Source: Bog-793 sp035625025 (lineage in GTDB: Bacteria; Actinomycetota; Acidimicrobiia; Acidimicrobiales; Bog-793). From it: a stretch of DNA of 6,579 nt. Position 1 is the first letter of the stretch, and every line of letters starts with the position of its first letter. Positions 1-6,033 of the stretch are shown in pieces. A model generated the notes under the pieces. It ran no database searches. It worked only from the letters and a program-made list of their open reading frames with translations, and was not told where the DNA came from. Both the position numbers and the translations under genes were made by a program. The DNA is taken from assembly GCA_035625025.1 (NCBI GenBank), contig DASPQJ010000045.1:1-6579 (forward strand). Reading direction: 5' to 3'.

Positions 1-143
1 TGATCCTATTTTGCGGGGTCGCGTCGGACGAACCGGAGGCTCGATCGGTCTTTACAGCGCCAAGTTCTCGGACTTCGCTGCTCGGGACGGAGGAGGTGCT
101 CGGTCGGCCCGGGCGCGCCGGCACGCTGGGGACGGCGCCCCGG

Positions 144-173
144 ACGTCCCGGAAAGGCGCGGGCACGTCCCGG
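144..173. repeat. Short direct repeat ACGTCCCGG, 21-nt period
   Basis: ACGTCCCGG occurs at 144-152 and again at 165-173, start to start 21 nt, which is about two helical turns. Each copy is followed a few bases later by GGCGC. Inverted copies of the core (GGGACG) lie at 84-89 and 129-134; the one at 129-134 can pair with CGTCCC at 145-150. The array lies upstream of the small barrel gene and could be an operator. In DNA this GC-rich, chance is a real alternative. Confidence 0.35.
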
Positions 174-201
174 GCGGCGCTCGAGAACGCCAGCTCGTCG
201 A

Positions 202-207
202 TAGGCT
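202..207 (+). promoter_or_regulatory. Possible -10 box upstream of the barrel gene
   Basis: TAGGCT fits the loose actinobacterial TAnnnT -10 pattern and would start transcription near 214, giving a leader of roughly 37 nt before the ATG at 251. No good -35 hexamer is seen at the right distance. Similar TAG-N-N-T boxes precede guaA and the DinB-like gene in this window, which is mild support. Confidence 0.25.
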
Positions 208-250
208 CGCCCTCTCGCACGCCGCGGCGAGCTCCGAAAAAGGGGGCATC

Positions 251-514
251 ATGCACGCAGTCATCATCCCGGCGACCTTCAACGACCGGCCTGCCGCCGA
301 GAAAGAACTCGGCGGACTGGTGGCACAGGTCTCCCGGATGCCGGGGTTTGTCGCCGGCTACTGGATCGCGACGTCACTGGACAAGGGCACCGCGTTCATC
401 GTCTTCGACAGTGCCGCGTCCGCCCAGGCGCTCGTCGCCCTGGCGCACGGAACACCGCATCGAGCCGTGTCGGCGGGGAACATCGAGGTCGGCGAGGTTC
501 TCGCCCACGCTTAG
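251..514 (+). CDS. Small dimeric alpha/beta-barrel (ABM-like) protein
   Basis: This encodes an 87-residue cytosolic protein of unassigned function. The pattern is that of a single ferredoxin-like dimeric alpha/beta-barrel domain: a strand at about 2-9 (HAVIIPAT), a helix at about 13-29, the turn and strand PGFVAGYW (31-38), a strand TAFIVFD (47-53), a helix at about 54-66, and a last strand at about 76-84. The PGFVAGYW segment and the following 'xxxFIVFDS' strand recall antibiotic-biosynthesis-monooxygenase-like and stress-responsive barrel proteins common in actinobacteria. Members act as monooxygenases, decarboxylases or ligand binders, and no catalytic residue can be assigned here. The ATG at 251 is chosen because AGGGGG (241-246) sits 4 nt upstream and the barrel begins immediately. 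It stands alone and converges on pcrA, with 68 nt between the stops. The gene is probably real; its function is unknown. Confidence 0.75.
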   Translation: MHAVIIPATFNDRPAAEKELGGLVAQVSRMPGFVAGYWIATSLDKGTAFIVFDSAASAQALVALAHGTPHRAVSAGNIEVGEVLAHA

Positions 515-551
515 TCGCAGCTCACCCCGGCCGCGCGCCGACGGCTCCCGC

Positions 552-566
552 CGGCACCTCGTGCCG
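552..566. terminator. Candidate bidirectional terminator hairpin
   Basis: CGGCAC (552-557) pairs perfectly with GTGCCG (561-566) around a CTC loop, in the 68-nt gap between two convergent genes. An alternative pairing, CGCCGG 549-554 with CCGGCG 568-573, uses the same bases. There is no T-tract on either side, so it would not be a classical intrinsic terminator. Position between converging stops is the main argument. Confidence 0.35.
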
Positions 567-582
567 ACCGGCGAGACCGTCG

Positions 583-2886
583 TCAGGCCCGCTTGAGGGG
601 AGTGGCCGACAGCAAGAAGCGCCTCTCGCCGTGACGCTCGAAGGCGATCACCGCTTCGGCCTGCAACCCTTCGCCGCGCACCTCGACGACGACGCCCTCG
701 CCCCAGCGGGCGTGGACGACGCGCTCCCCGGACTGCAAGCCGAGCCGTTCGGCCCCGGTCGTCACCACCGGGGCTCCCGTCGGGCGCCCGGCGGGCGGAC
801 GGGAAGCGCCGAACGAAGGCGGTACGGCGAACTCCGGATCGACCGTTCGGCCCGCCGACCAGGGCGCCACAGCCCCCTCCCCGAGGTCGACGATCAGGTG
901 GTCCGGGATCTCTTTTAGGAAGCGGCTCTGCAGGCTCTCGCGACTTTGGCCGAAAAGCGTTCGCTCCCAGGTGTGGGTGAGGTAGAGGCGGCGCCGGGCC
1001 CGGGTGATGCCGACGTAGCAGAGCCGGCGCTCCTCCTCGAGATCGTCGGGGTCGGCCAGGGCGCGGTCGTGCGGAAAGACACCTTCCTCCATGCCCGTGA
1101 GGAAGACGACGTCGAACTCGAGCCCCTTGGCGGCGTGGAGCGTCATGAGACAGACCCGACCGCCGCTGTCGTCGAGGTCGTCCGTCGCCGAGACGAGCGC
1201 CATCGAGAATAGGAACGACTCCAGGTCCTCGTAGCTGGCGCCGACCGAGACGAGCTCGGCGAGGTTCTCGAGTCGAACTTCGGCCTCGATGGCCCCGAAA
1301 CCGCCCAGCGCGACCTCGGCCTGCAACGAGTCCGGGTAGGCGCTGCGCCGGAGCACCTCGGCGAGGATCTCGCCCGGCCGGCGCGTCGCCAGCTCGCCGA
1401 AACTCCCGACGAGCTCGCGAAACCCGGCGATGGCGCGCAGCGCCCGTCCCGAGACCCCCGCGGCGCCAGCGTCGGCGAGAACTTCGGCGAAGGGTGCACC
1501 GGTGCGGGTCGCGTGCTCACCGAGACGCGCCACGGTCGTCCCGCCGATGCCGCGCTTCGGGACGTTGATGACGCGGCGCAACGCGACCTCGTCCGAGGGG
1601 TTGGCCACGAGTCGCAGGTAGGCGAGGGCGTCGCGCACCTCCCGACGGTCGTAGAAGCGAGCGCCCCCGATCACCTGGTAGGGCACCCCCCGGTCCGTCA
1701 GTGCCTGCTCGATCGCCCGGCTCTGCGCGTTCGTGCGGTAAAAGACGGCGATCTCGCCGCGGCGGATGCGCTGCGCGCTACAGAGCTCCTCGATCTCGTT
1801 GGCGACGAACATCGCCTCATCCCGTTCGTCACCGGCCCGATAGCGCCGCGCCTTCTCGCCCGCGCCCAGCGCGCTCCACAGCGCCTTGTCCTGGCGCATC
1901 ACGTTGTTGCCGATCACGGCGTTGGCGGCGTCGAGGATCGTCTGGGTCGAGCGGTAGTTCTGGTCGAGCACGATCGTGCGCGCCTCGGGGAAGACGCGCT
2001 CGAACTCCAAGAGATTGCGGATCTCCGCGCCCCGGAACCGATAGATGCTCTGGTCGGTGTCGCCGACGACACAGACGTTGCGGTGGACCGCCCCGACGAG
2101 CGTGACGATCTCGTTCTGCGCCCGGTTGGTGTCCTGGTACTCGTCCACCAAGACGTGCTCGAAGCGCTCCTGGTAACGGCGGAGGACCTCGGCGTCGCCC
2201 CGGAACAGGCGGACGACGACGGACAGCAGGTCGTCGAAGTCCAAGGCGTTGCCCGCTTGCAGCCGGCGCTCGTACTCGCGGAAGACCTCGGCGACGCGCC
2301 GCTCGTGCAGGGTGTGGGCGCGCGCCTCGAAGCCCTCGGCGTCGAGCAGTTCCGATTTCGCCTGGCTGATCACGCCGAGCACCGCCCGGGAGGGGAAGCG
2401 CCTGGCGTCGATCCCGAGGTCGTCCGTGACGTGCTCCACGAGACGGCGGCTGTCCCCCTCGTCGTAGATCGAGAATCCGGGACGGTAACCGATGCGCTCC
2501 CCTTCGCGCCGCAGGATCCGCACGCAGGCGGAGTGGAACGTCGACAGCCACATCTTGTCGGCCTCGGCCCCGACGAGCTCGACGACGCGACGCCGCACCT
2601 CGTCCGCCGCCTTGTTCGTGAAGGTGATCCCGAGGATGCGCCAGGGAGCCACCCCCGTCGCGACAAGTCGCGCGATCCGGCGGGTGAGGACCCGGGTCTT
2701 GCCCGAGCCCGCCCCGGCGACGACGACGAGCGGCCCGCCCTCGTAGCAGACCGCCTCGCGCTGGGGCGGGTTGAGGTCGGCCAGGATCGAGGACAGCTCC
2801 TCGTGACGCGACCGCCCGCCGGGGGTGTTCCCGCTCGCTCGGCCGGTCCCGTCGTCGTCGAGGTCGCGTGGTCCGGTCACCGCCAC
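583..2886 (-). CDS. pcrA: ATP-dependent DNA helicase, UvrD/PcrA family
   Basis: This is a superfamily 1A 3'-5' DNA helicase of 767 residues, a normal length for actinobacterial PcrA/UvrD1. Such enzymes act in nucleotide excision repair, removal of recombinase filaments and resolving replication-transcription conflicts. All motifs are visible in order: Q motif LNPPQREAV (~38), Walker A AGAGSGKT (~57), Ia GITFTNKAADEV (~86), STFHS (~115), Walker B VDEYQD (~247), III GDTDQSIYRFRGA (~275), IV LDQNYRS (~307), V LMTLHAAKGLEF (~581) and VI RRLCYVGITRARRRLYL (~621). After a variable, probably disordered linker (~670-715) comes a Tudor-like C-terminal domain (GERVVHARWGEGVVVEV, ~721 on), which in PcrA/UvrD binds RNA polymerase. 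The GTG at 2886 follows guaA by 7 nt and GGGAG lies over the guaA stop. A GTG two codons later (2880) is an equal alternative. The first ~30 residues are a low-complexity extension. The catalytic residues appear intact. It is co-transcribed with guaA. Confidence 0.96.
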   Translation of the reverse strand: MAVTGPRDLDDDGTGRASGNTPGGRSRHEELSSILADLNPPQREAVCYEGGPLVVVAGAGSGKTRVLTRRIARLVATGVAPWRILGITFTNKAADEVRRRVVELVGAEADKMWLSTFHSACVRILRREGERIGYRPGFSIYDEGDSRRLVEHVTDDLGIDARRFPSRAVLGVISQAKSELLDAEGFEARAHTLHERRVAEVFREYERRLQAGNALDFDDLLSVVVRLFRGDAEVLRRYQERFEHVLVDEYQDTNRAQNEIVTLVGAVHRNVCVVGDTDQSIYRFRGAEIRNLLEFERVFPEARTIVLDQNYRSTQTILDAANAVIGNNVMRQDKALWSALGAGEKARRYRAGDERDEAMFVANEIEELCSAQRIRRGEIAVFYRTNAQSRAIEQALTDRGVPYQVIGGARFYDRREVRDALAYLRLVANPSDEVALRRVINVPKRGIGGTTVARLGEHATRTGAPFAEVLADAGAAGVSGRALRAIAGFRELVGSFGELATRRPGEILAEVLRRSAYPDSLQAEVALGGFGAIEAEVRLENLAELVSVGASYEDLESFLFSMALVSATDDLDDSGGRVCLMTLHAAKGLEFDVVFLTGMEEGVFPHDRALADPDDLEEERRLCYVGITRARRRLYLTHTWERTLFGQSRESLQSRFLKEIPDHLIVDLGEGAVAPWSAGRTVDPEFAVPPSFGASRPPAGRPTGAPVVTTGAERLGLQSGERVVHARWGEGVVVEVRGEGLQAEAVIAFERHGERRFLLSATPLKRA

Positions 2887-2893
2887 GCGCGCC

Positions 2894-4432
2894 CTACTCC
2901 CATTCGATCGTGCCGGGCGGCTTCGACGTGATGTCGTAGGTGACGCGGTTGACCCCGTCCACCTCGTTGATGATCCGGTTCGAGATCCGCTCGAGAAGCT
3001 CGTAGGGAAGACGGGCCCAGTCGGCCGTCATCGCGTCGTCGCTCGTCACCGCGCGTACGACGATCGGGTACTCGTAGGTCCGCTCGTCCCCCATCACGCC
3101 GACCGCCCGGACGGCCGGGAGGACGGCGAAGGCCTGCCAGAGCTGGCGCCCGAGTCCGGCGCGCCGCACCTCGTCGAGCACGATGGCGTCGGCCGCCCGG
3201 AGGATCTCGGCGCGTTCGGGCGTGACGTCGCCGACGATCCGGACGGCGAGCCCGGGACCGGGGAACGGCTGGCGCCAGACGATCTCCTCCGGCAGGCCGA
3301 GCTCCTCGCCGACGGCGCGCACCTCGTCCTTGAAAAGGAGCCGCAGCGGTTCGACGAGGGTGAGCTCCATGTCCTGCGGCAGCCCGCCGACGTTGTGGTG
3401 CGACTTGATCGTCGCCGCCGCGGCCGTTCCCGACTCGATGACGTCGGGGTAGAGCGTCCCCTGCGCGAGAAAGGCGACTCCCGGGAGTTCCGACGCGACC
3501 TCCTCGAAGATCCGGATGAACAGCTCACCGACGATCTTGCGCTTCTGCTCGGGGTCGACGACGCCGCGCAGCGACTGGAAGAACCGTTCGGCCGCCTTCA
3601 CGTGGTGGAGGTCGATGCCGAACTGGCGGCGGAAGGTCTCCTCGACCTGTTCGGCTTCGCCGGCACGCATCAGGCCCGTGTCGACGAACACGCACGAGAG
3701 CTGGTCGCCGACGGCCTTGTGCACGAGCGCCGCCGTCACGGCCGAGTCGACGCCTCCCGAGAGCGCACAGAGCACCCGCCGGTCGGCCACCGTCTCGCGC
3801 ACCTCGGTGATCGCGGCCTCGATCACCGAGGTGTGCGTCCAGGTGGGACGGCACTGGCAGACGTCGAAAAGGAACCTCTTCATCAGCTCCTGTCCGTGGG
3901 GGGTGTGGACGACCTCCGGATGGAACTGCACGCCGAACAGGCCCCGTTCGACGCACTCGAACGCCGCCACGGCGACGTCCGGCGTCGAGGCGATGGTGCG
4001 GAAGCCCGGGGGCACGACGACGATCGAATCGGCGTGGCTCATCCAGACCTCTGTCGTCTCGGGCCACTCCGCCAAAAGGACCGAGCGCGGGTCGAGGTGC
4101 AGGCCCGTCCGGCCGTACTCGCCGGACCCCGTGCGGCGGACCTCCCCGCCGAGCTGCTGCACGAGGAGCTGGGCCCCGTAGCAGATGCCGAGCACGGGAA
4201 CGCCGAGCTCGTAGACGGCCGGGTCGGGCCGGGGAGCCTGGTCGGCGTAGACGGACATCGGCCCCCCCGACAGGATGATCCCCTTCGGCGACCGCTGTCG
4301 CATCTCGGCCGCGCTCGCCGAGTGCGGCACGATCTCCGAGTAGACGTGCGCTTCCCGCACGCGACGGGCGATCAGCCGGGCGTACTGGGCCCCGAAGTCG
4401 ACGACGAGAACCGTGTCGAAAGCAGCGGCCAC
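2894..4432 (-). CDS. guaA: GMP synthase (glutamine-hydrolysing)
   Basis: This 512-residue cytosolic enzyme makes GMP from XMP, ATP and glutamine, the last step of guanine nucleotide synthesis. The N-terminal class I glutamine amidotransferase domain (~6-190) starts VLVVDFGAQYARLIARRVRE. It has the catalytic nucleophile Cys84 in GICYGAQ and the partners His171 and Glu173 in QFHPEV. The ATP pyrophosphatase domain (~200-390) carries the PP-loop LSGGVDS (224-230). The dimerisation domain begins near FPGPGLAVR (390-398) and ends with the family-typical KPPGTIEWE (504-512). Length and all key residues are normal. The GTG at 4432 is the only sensible start before the first strand. No Shine-Dalgarno is seen, but a -10-like box lies 6 nt upstream, suggesting leaderless translation. 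It is the first gene of a guaA-pcrA operon, and its stop is 7 nt from the pcrA start. I see nothing truncated or displaced. Confidence 0.97.
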   Translation of the reverse strand: MAAAFDTVLVVDFGAQYARLIARRVREAHVYSEIVPHSASAAEMRQRSPKGIILSGGPMSVYADQAPRPDPAVYELGVPVLGICYGAQLLVQQLGGEVRRTGSGEYGRTGLHLDPRSVLLAEWPETTEVWMSHADSIVVVPPGFRTIASTPDVAVAAFECVERGLFGVQFHPEVVHTPHGQELMKRFLFDVCQCRPTWTHTSVIEAAITEVRETVADRRVLCALSGGVDSAVTAALVHKAVGDQLSCVFVDTGLMRAGEAEQVEETFRRQFGIDLHHVKAAERFFQSLRGVVDPEQKRKIVGELFIRIFEEVASELPGVAFLAQGTLYPDVIESGTAAAATIKSHHNVGGLPQDMELTLVEPLRLLFKDEVRAVGEELGLPEEIVWRQPFPGPGLAVRIVGDVTPERAEILRAADAIVLDEVRRAGLGRQLWQAFAVLPAVRAVGVMGDERTYEYPIVVRAVTSDDAMTADWARLPYELLERISNRIINEVDGVNRVTYDITSKPPGTIEWE

Positions 4433-4438
4433 CGGTCG

Positions 4439-4470
4439 AGGCTACCAAGGACCCCCTGAGATCGGGGCAA
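4439..4470 (-). promoter_or_regulatory. Putative guaA promoter, leaderless type
   Basis: Read on the minus strand, TAGCCT (4444 to 4439) matches TAnnnT. Only 6 nt separate it from the GTG at 4432, so the predicted transcript begins on or beside the start codon. Upstream, TTGCCC (4470 to 4465) could be a -35, although the 20-nt spacer is long. The absence of any Shine-Dalgarno in front of guaA agrees with a leaderless message. Confidence 0.4.
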
Positions 4471-4537
4471 TCCACCCTGGGGCCTCGCTCGGGCCGGGAC
4501 CGCGCTCGGCCGGGTCCTCGAGGCTCGCTTCCGCCGG

Positions 4538-4543
4538 TAGGTT
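4538..4543 (+). promoter_or_regulatory. Putative -10 box of the DinB-like gene
   Basis: TAGGTT fits TAnnnT and would start transcription about 20 nt before the TTG start, just upstream of the ribosome binding site at 4558-4563. The -35 region is poor. A perfect 8-bp palindrome CCTCGAGG (4516-4523) overlaps where a -35 or operator would lie. It is back to back with the guaA promoter within a 137-nt divergent gap. Confidence 0.35.
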
Positions 4544-4557
4544 CGCAGCGACAGAAC

Positions 4558-4563
4558 GGAGGA
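4558..4563 (+). promoter_or_regulatory. Ribosome binding site that fixes a TTG start
   Basis: GGAGGA, 6 nt before TTG 4570, is a near-perfect anti-16S match. It is the reason for choosing the rare TTG codon as the start of the DinB-like gene. Confidence 0.7.
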
Positions 4564-4569
4564 TCCGAG

Positions 4570-5052
4570 TTGCTCGAGATCGAGACCGAAGATGTCCTCT
4601 GGTTCGCCGATCACTTCCTCGCCGAGATGGCGGCGATCCTCCGCCTGCTCGGCGACGAGCTGGCGAACACTCGCCCGCGCCTCGCCGGGGCGAACTCCCC
4701 GTTCGCGATCGTCACCCACTGCCTCGGCGTGATGGAGTTCTGGGCCGGGGCGATGATCGCCGGCCGTTCGATCGGGCGCGACCGCGAGGCCGAATTCACC
4801 GCCACGGGAGCTGTCGACAAACTGGTCGATAGGGTGGCGGCGGCGCGTTGCCAGCTCGCCGCCGACCTTGACCGTCTCGAGTCGCTCGCGCCGCCGCGCC
4901 GTCCGGGACAACCCCGGGACGCGGGTCTCCCCTTCGCCACGACCCAGGGAGGGGCGGTCCTCCACGTCCTCGAGGAACTCGGGCAGCATCTCGGCCAGTT
5001 GCAGCTGACCCGCGACCTGCTCGTCGCGGAGGACGAAGCCGGCTCGGCCTGA
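4570..5052 (+). CDS. DinB/DUF664-like metal-site protein, possibly mycothiol-dependent
   Basis: This is a 160-residue, mostly helical cytosolic protein with the DinB/YfiT-type four-helix-bundle pattern. The N-terminal helix (~7-32) is followed by TxCLGVMEFW with His50, a central helix (~82-104), and the diagnostic last helix HVLEELGQHLGQLQLTRDLL (132-151). There the likely ligands are Glu136 and His140. A His/Glu-x3-His triad is the zinc site known from mycothiol-dependent maleylpyruvate isomerase (H52, E144, H148, from memory). Related DUF664 proteins share it, whereas classical DinB has three His. A thiol-transfer or detoxification role is therefore inferred, and the substrate is unknown. 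The TTG at 4570 is chosen because GGAGGA (4558-4563) lies 6 nt upstream and the first helix starts at once. It is divergent from guaA with no evident partner, and converges on the TSUP gene 64 nt away. Confidence 0.85.
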   Translation: MLEIETEDVLWFADHFLAEMAAILRLLGDELANTRPRLAGANSPFAIVTHCLGVMEFWAGAMIAGRSIGRDREAEFTATGAVDKLVDRVAAARCQLAADLDRLESLAPPRRPGQPRDAGLPFATTQGGAVLHVLEELGQHLGQLQLTRDLLVAEDEAGSA

Positions 5053-5090
5053 ATCCGAGAGCGCCACAAGCGGCGCCAAGCGGGGATCGC

Positions 5091-5115
5091 GGGCCTTTCG
5101 GCCGACTGTCGGCCC
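5091..5115. terminator. Candidate bidirectional terminator in convergent gap
   Basis: GGCCGA (5100-5105) pairs with TCGGCC (5109-5114) around a 3-nt loop. As an alternative, GGGCC 5091-5095 can pair with GGCCC 5111-5115. A smaller hairpin, GCGCC 5061-5065 with GGCGC 5072-5076, lies just upstream. All are in the 64-nt gap between convergent genes. No T-tract follows, so this is a positional and structural guess. Confidence 0.35.
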
Positions 5116-5116
5116 C

Positions 5117-5893
5117 TCAGACCCAGTAGCGCACGGCGACGGCGAGGCCCAGCGCGACGACGAGGGCGCGCAGCACCTTCGGACTGACGAGATGGACGAC
5201 CCGACCCCCCGCCATGCCGCCAATCAGGCTCGTCGGGACCATCACAGCGACGAAGATCCAGGAGACATGGCCGGAGAAAGCGAGGAGCGCGCTGGCGACG
5301 ACGCTGATCACGAACGAGAGCGCCTGTTTCACCACGTTCAGCCGCGGGAGGCTGTCCACGGAGAACAGTCCCAAGAACGCGAGGAGCATGATCCCGAGTC
5401 CCGCTCCGAAAAAACCCCCGTAGACGGAGGAGAGAAAGACCCCGACACGCAGCGCGACGCCGGAATGACCGTTCGGACGCGGTGACGTCCCGCACGTTGC
5501 CTCACGGCGCGTGATGGCGGCGCGCAATCGGTCTTGCGCGACGAGCAAACCACAGGAGAAGAGGATCAAGAACGGCACCAGGTCGCGGAATTCCTGGCCG
5601 GAGGTGATAAGGAGGAGCACCGAGCCGACGAGACCCCCCGCCACCGCGAACCCGCCCAGCTGGACGGTTCGGCGACGTTGTCCCAAAAGATCGGCGCGCT
5701 GCGCGTACGTGCCGCCGGCATAGCCGGGCGTGAGCGAGATGATGTTCGTCACGTTCGCCCGTACCGCCGGCAGTCCGAGAGCCTGGAGCGCGGGAAACGA
5801 GACGAGCGTGCCCCCGCCCGCCACCGCGTTGACCGCCCCGGCGACGCATCCCGCCCCTCCGGCGAGGACGTAGCTGAACGCGCCGAGATTCAC
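5117..5893 (-). CDS. TSUP (TauE/SafE) family membrane transporter
   Basis: This 258-residue inner-membrane protein belongs to the TSUP/TauE-SafE family, whose members move sulfite, sulfoacetate and other small organic anions. The two-repeat architecture shows as a first half with GGAGCVAGAVNAVAGGGTLV (12-31), PALQALGLP and AxxTN. A second half has VFLSSVYGGFFGAGLGIML (152-170) and a LNVVKQALSF helix. About eight hydrophobic segments fall at ~5-32, 45-62, 77-97, 103-120, 146-178 (two), 186-207, 210-229 and 239-256. A hydrophilic loop lies at ~121-145. The family is normally 240-270 residues, so it is full length. The GTG at 5893 is chosen because GGAGGGG (5909-5903) lies 9 nt upstream. A GTG at 5917 would add eight charged residues without a good binding site. 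Substrate cannot be read from sequence. It is divergent from a DeoR-type regulator, which may control it. Confidence 0.9.
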   Translation of the reverse strand: MNLGAFSYVLAGGAGCVAGAVNAVAGGGTLVSFPALQALGLPAVRANVTNIISLTPGYAGGTYAQRADLLGQRRRTVQLGGFAVAGGLVGSVLLLITSGQEFRDLVPFLILFSCGLLVAQDRLRAAITRREATCGTSPRPNGHSGVALRVGVFLSSVYGGFFGAGLGIMLLAFLGLFSVDSLPRLNVVKQALSFVISVVASALLAFSGHVSWIFVAVMVPTSLIGGMAGGRVVHLVSPKVLRALVVALGLAVAVRYWV

Positions 5894-5932
5894 CTTCCTA
5901 CGCCCCTCCCCGACCACCGGTCCGCCGCACCG

Positions 5933-5951
5933 CCCGGCCCCCCCGGCCGGG
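5933..5951 (-). other. Strong GC hairpin ahead of the transporter gene
   Basis: CCCGGCC (5933-5939) and GGCCGGG (5945-5951) form a perfect 7-bp stem with a 5-nt homopolymeric loop. If the transporter transcript starts in the AT-rich island near 5990-6010, this hairpin lies in its 5' untranslated leader, about 20 nt before the binding site at 5911-5903. It could affect translation or stability. In DNA this GC-rich it may equally be incidental. Confidence 0.35.
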
Positions 5952-5985
5952 AGGACGACCCGACCCTCGGCCGCCGGCCCGCCCG

Positions 5986-6017
5986 CTTTTGCTCGTTTTC
6001 ATGCGATATCGTGTACC
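5986..6017. promoter_or_regulatory. AT-rich divergent promoter/operator island
   Basis: This 32-bp stretch is strikingly AT-richer than its surroundings, which are almost pure GC. It contains TTTTGC (5987-5992) and TTTTCA (5996-6001) as a 9-nt spaced direct repeat, and the perfect palindrome CGATATCG (6004-6011). For the regulator, TTGCTC (5989-5994) with TGTACC (6012-6017) at a 17-nt spacing, or TATCGT (6007-6012), could serve as promoter. T-rich direct repeats of this sort are typical operators of DeoR-family repressors, so autoregulation and control of the divergent transporter are plausible. The exact promoter boxes are uncertain. Confidence 0.45.
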
Positions 6018-6022
6018 ACCAC

Positions 6023-6029
6023 GAGGAGA
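6023..6029 (+). promoter_or_regulatory. Strong ribosome binding site of the leader ORF
   Basis: GAGGAGA lies 4 nt before the ATG at 6034, a better Shine-Dalgarno than that of most genes in the window. No other coding frame explains it, which is the main reason to take the short leader frame seriously. Confidence 0.55.
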
Positions 6030-6033
6030 CAGG

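Larger units (their letters stand above)
1..250. other. Gene-free left-edge region
   Basis: No convincing gene lies here. The frame of the downstream gene stays open back to about position 11. The extra 80 residues are Arg/Gly/Ala-rich without fold-like patterning, and they precede an ATG with its own ribosome binding site, so I read them as non-coding. The stretch holds short GGGACG-type repeats (described separately) and a weak -10-like TAGGCT at 202-207. The first dozen bases are more AT-rich than the rest and may belong to a signal cut by the window edge. The complementary-strand frame (about 52-282) also lacks any recognisable domain. Confidence 0.5.

Noticed and set aside
11..250. An N-terminal extension of the barrel protein starting at TTG 11
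   Set aside because: The added residues are low-complexity Arg/Gly/Ala with no structure pattern, while ATG 251 has a binding site and starts exactly at the first strand.
96..596. A GTG-started frame with GGAGGAG-like sequence just ahead of it (91-96)
   Set aside because: The product is Ser/Arg/Pro-rich and runs out of frame through the barrel gene. The purine-rich run overlaps the start codon, too close to act as a binding site.
1513..2931. A 472-codon open frame on the plus strand opposite pcrA
   Set aside because: It lies wholly antisense to conserved helicase motifs, has biased composition and no recognisable fold.
2825..4459. A 544-codon open frame on the plus strand opposite guaA
   Set aside because: It is a shadow of the guaA codons in very GC-rich DNA: Arg/Asp/His/Val-rich, no domain, no binding site. 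guaA is unmistakable on the other strand.
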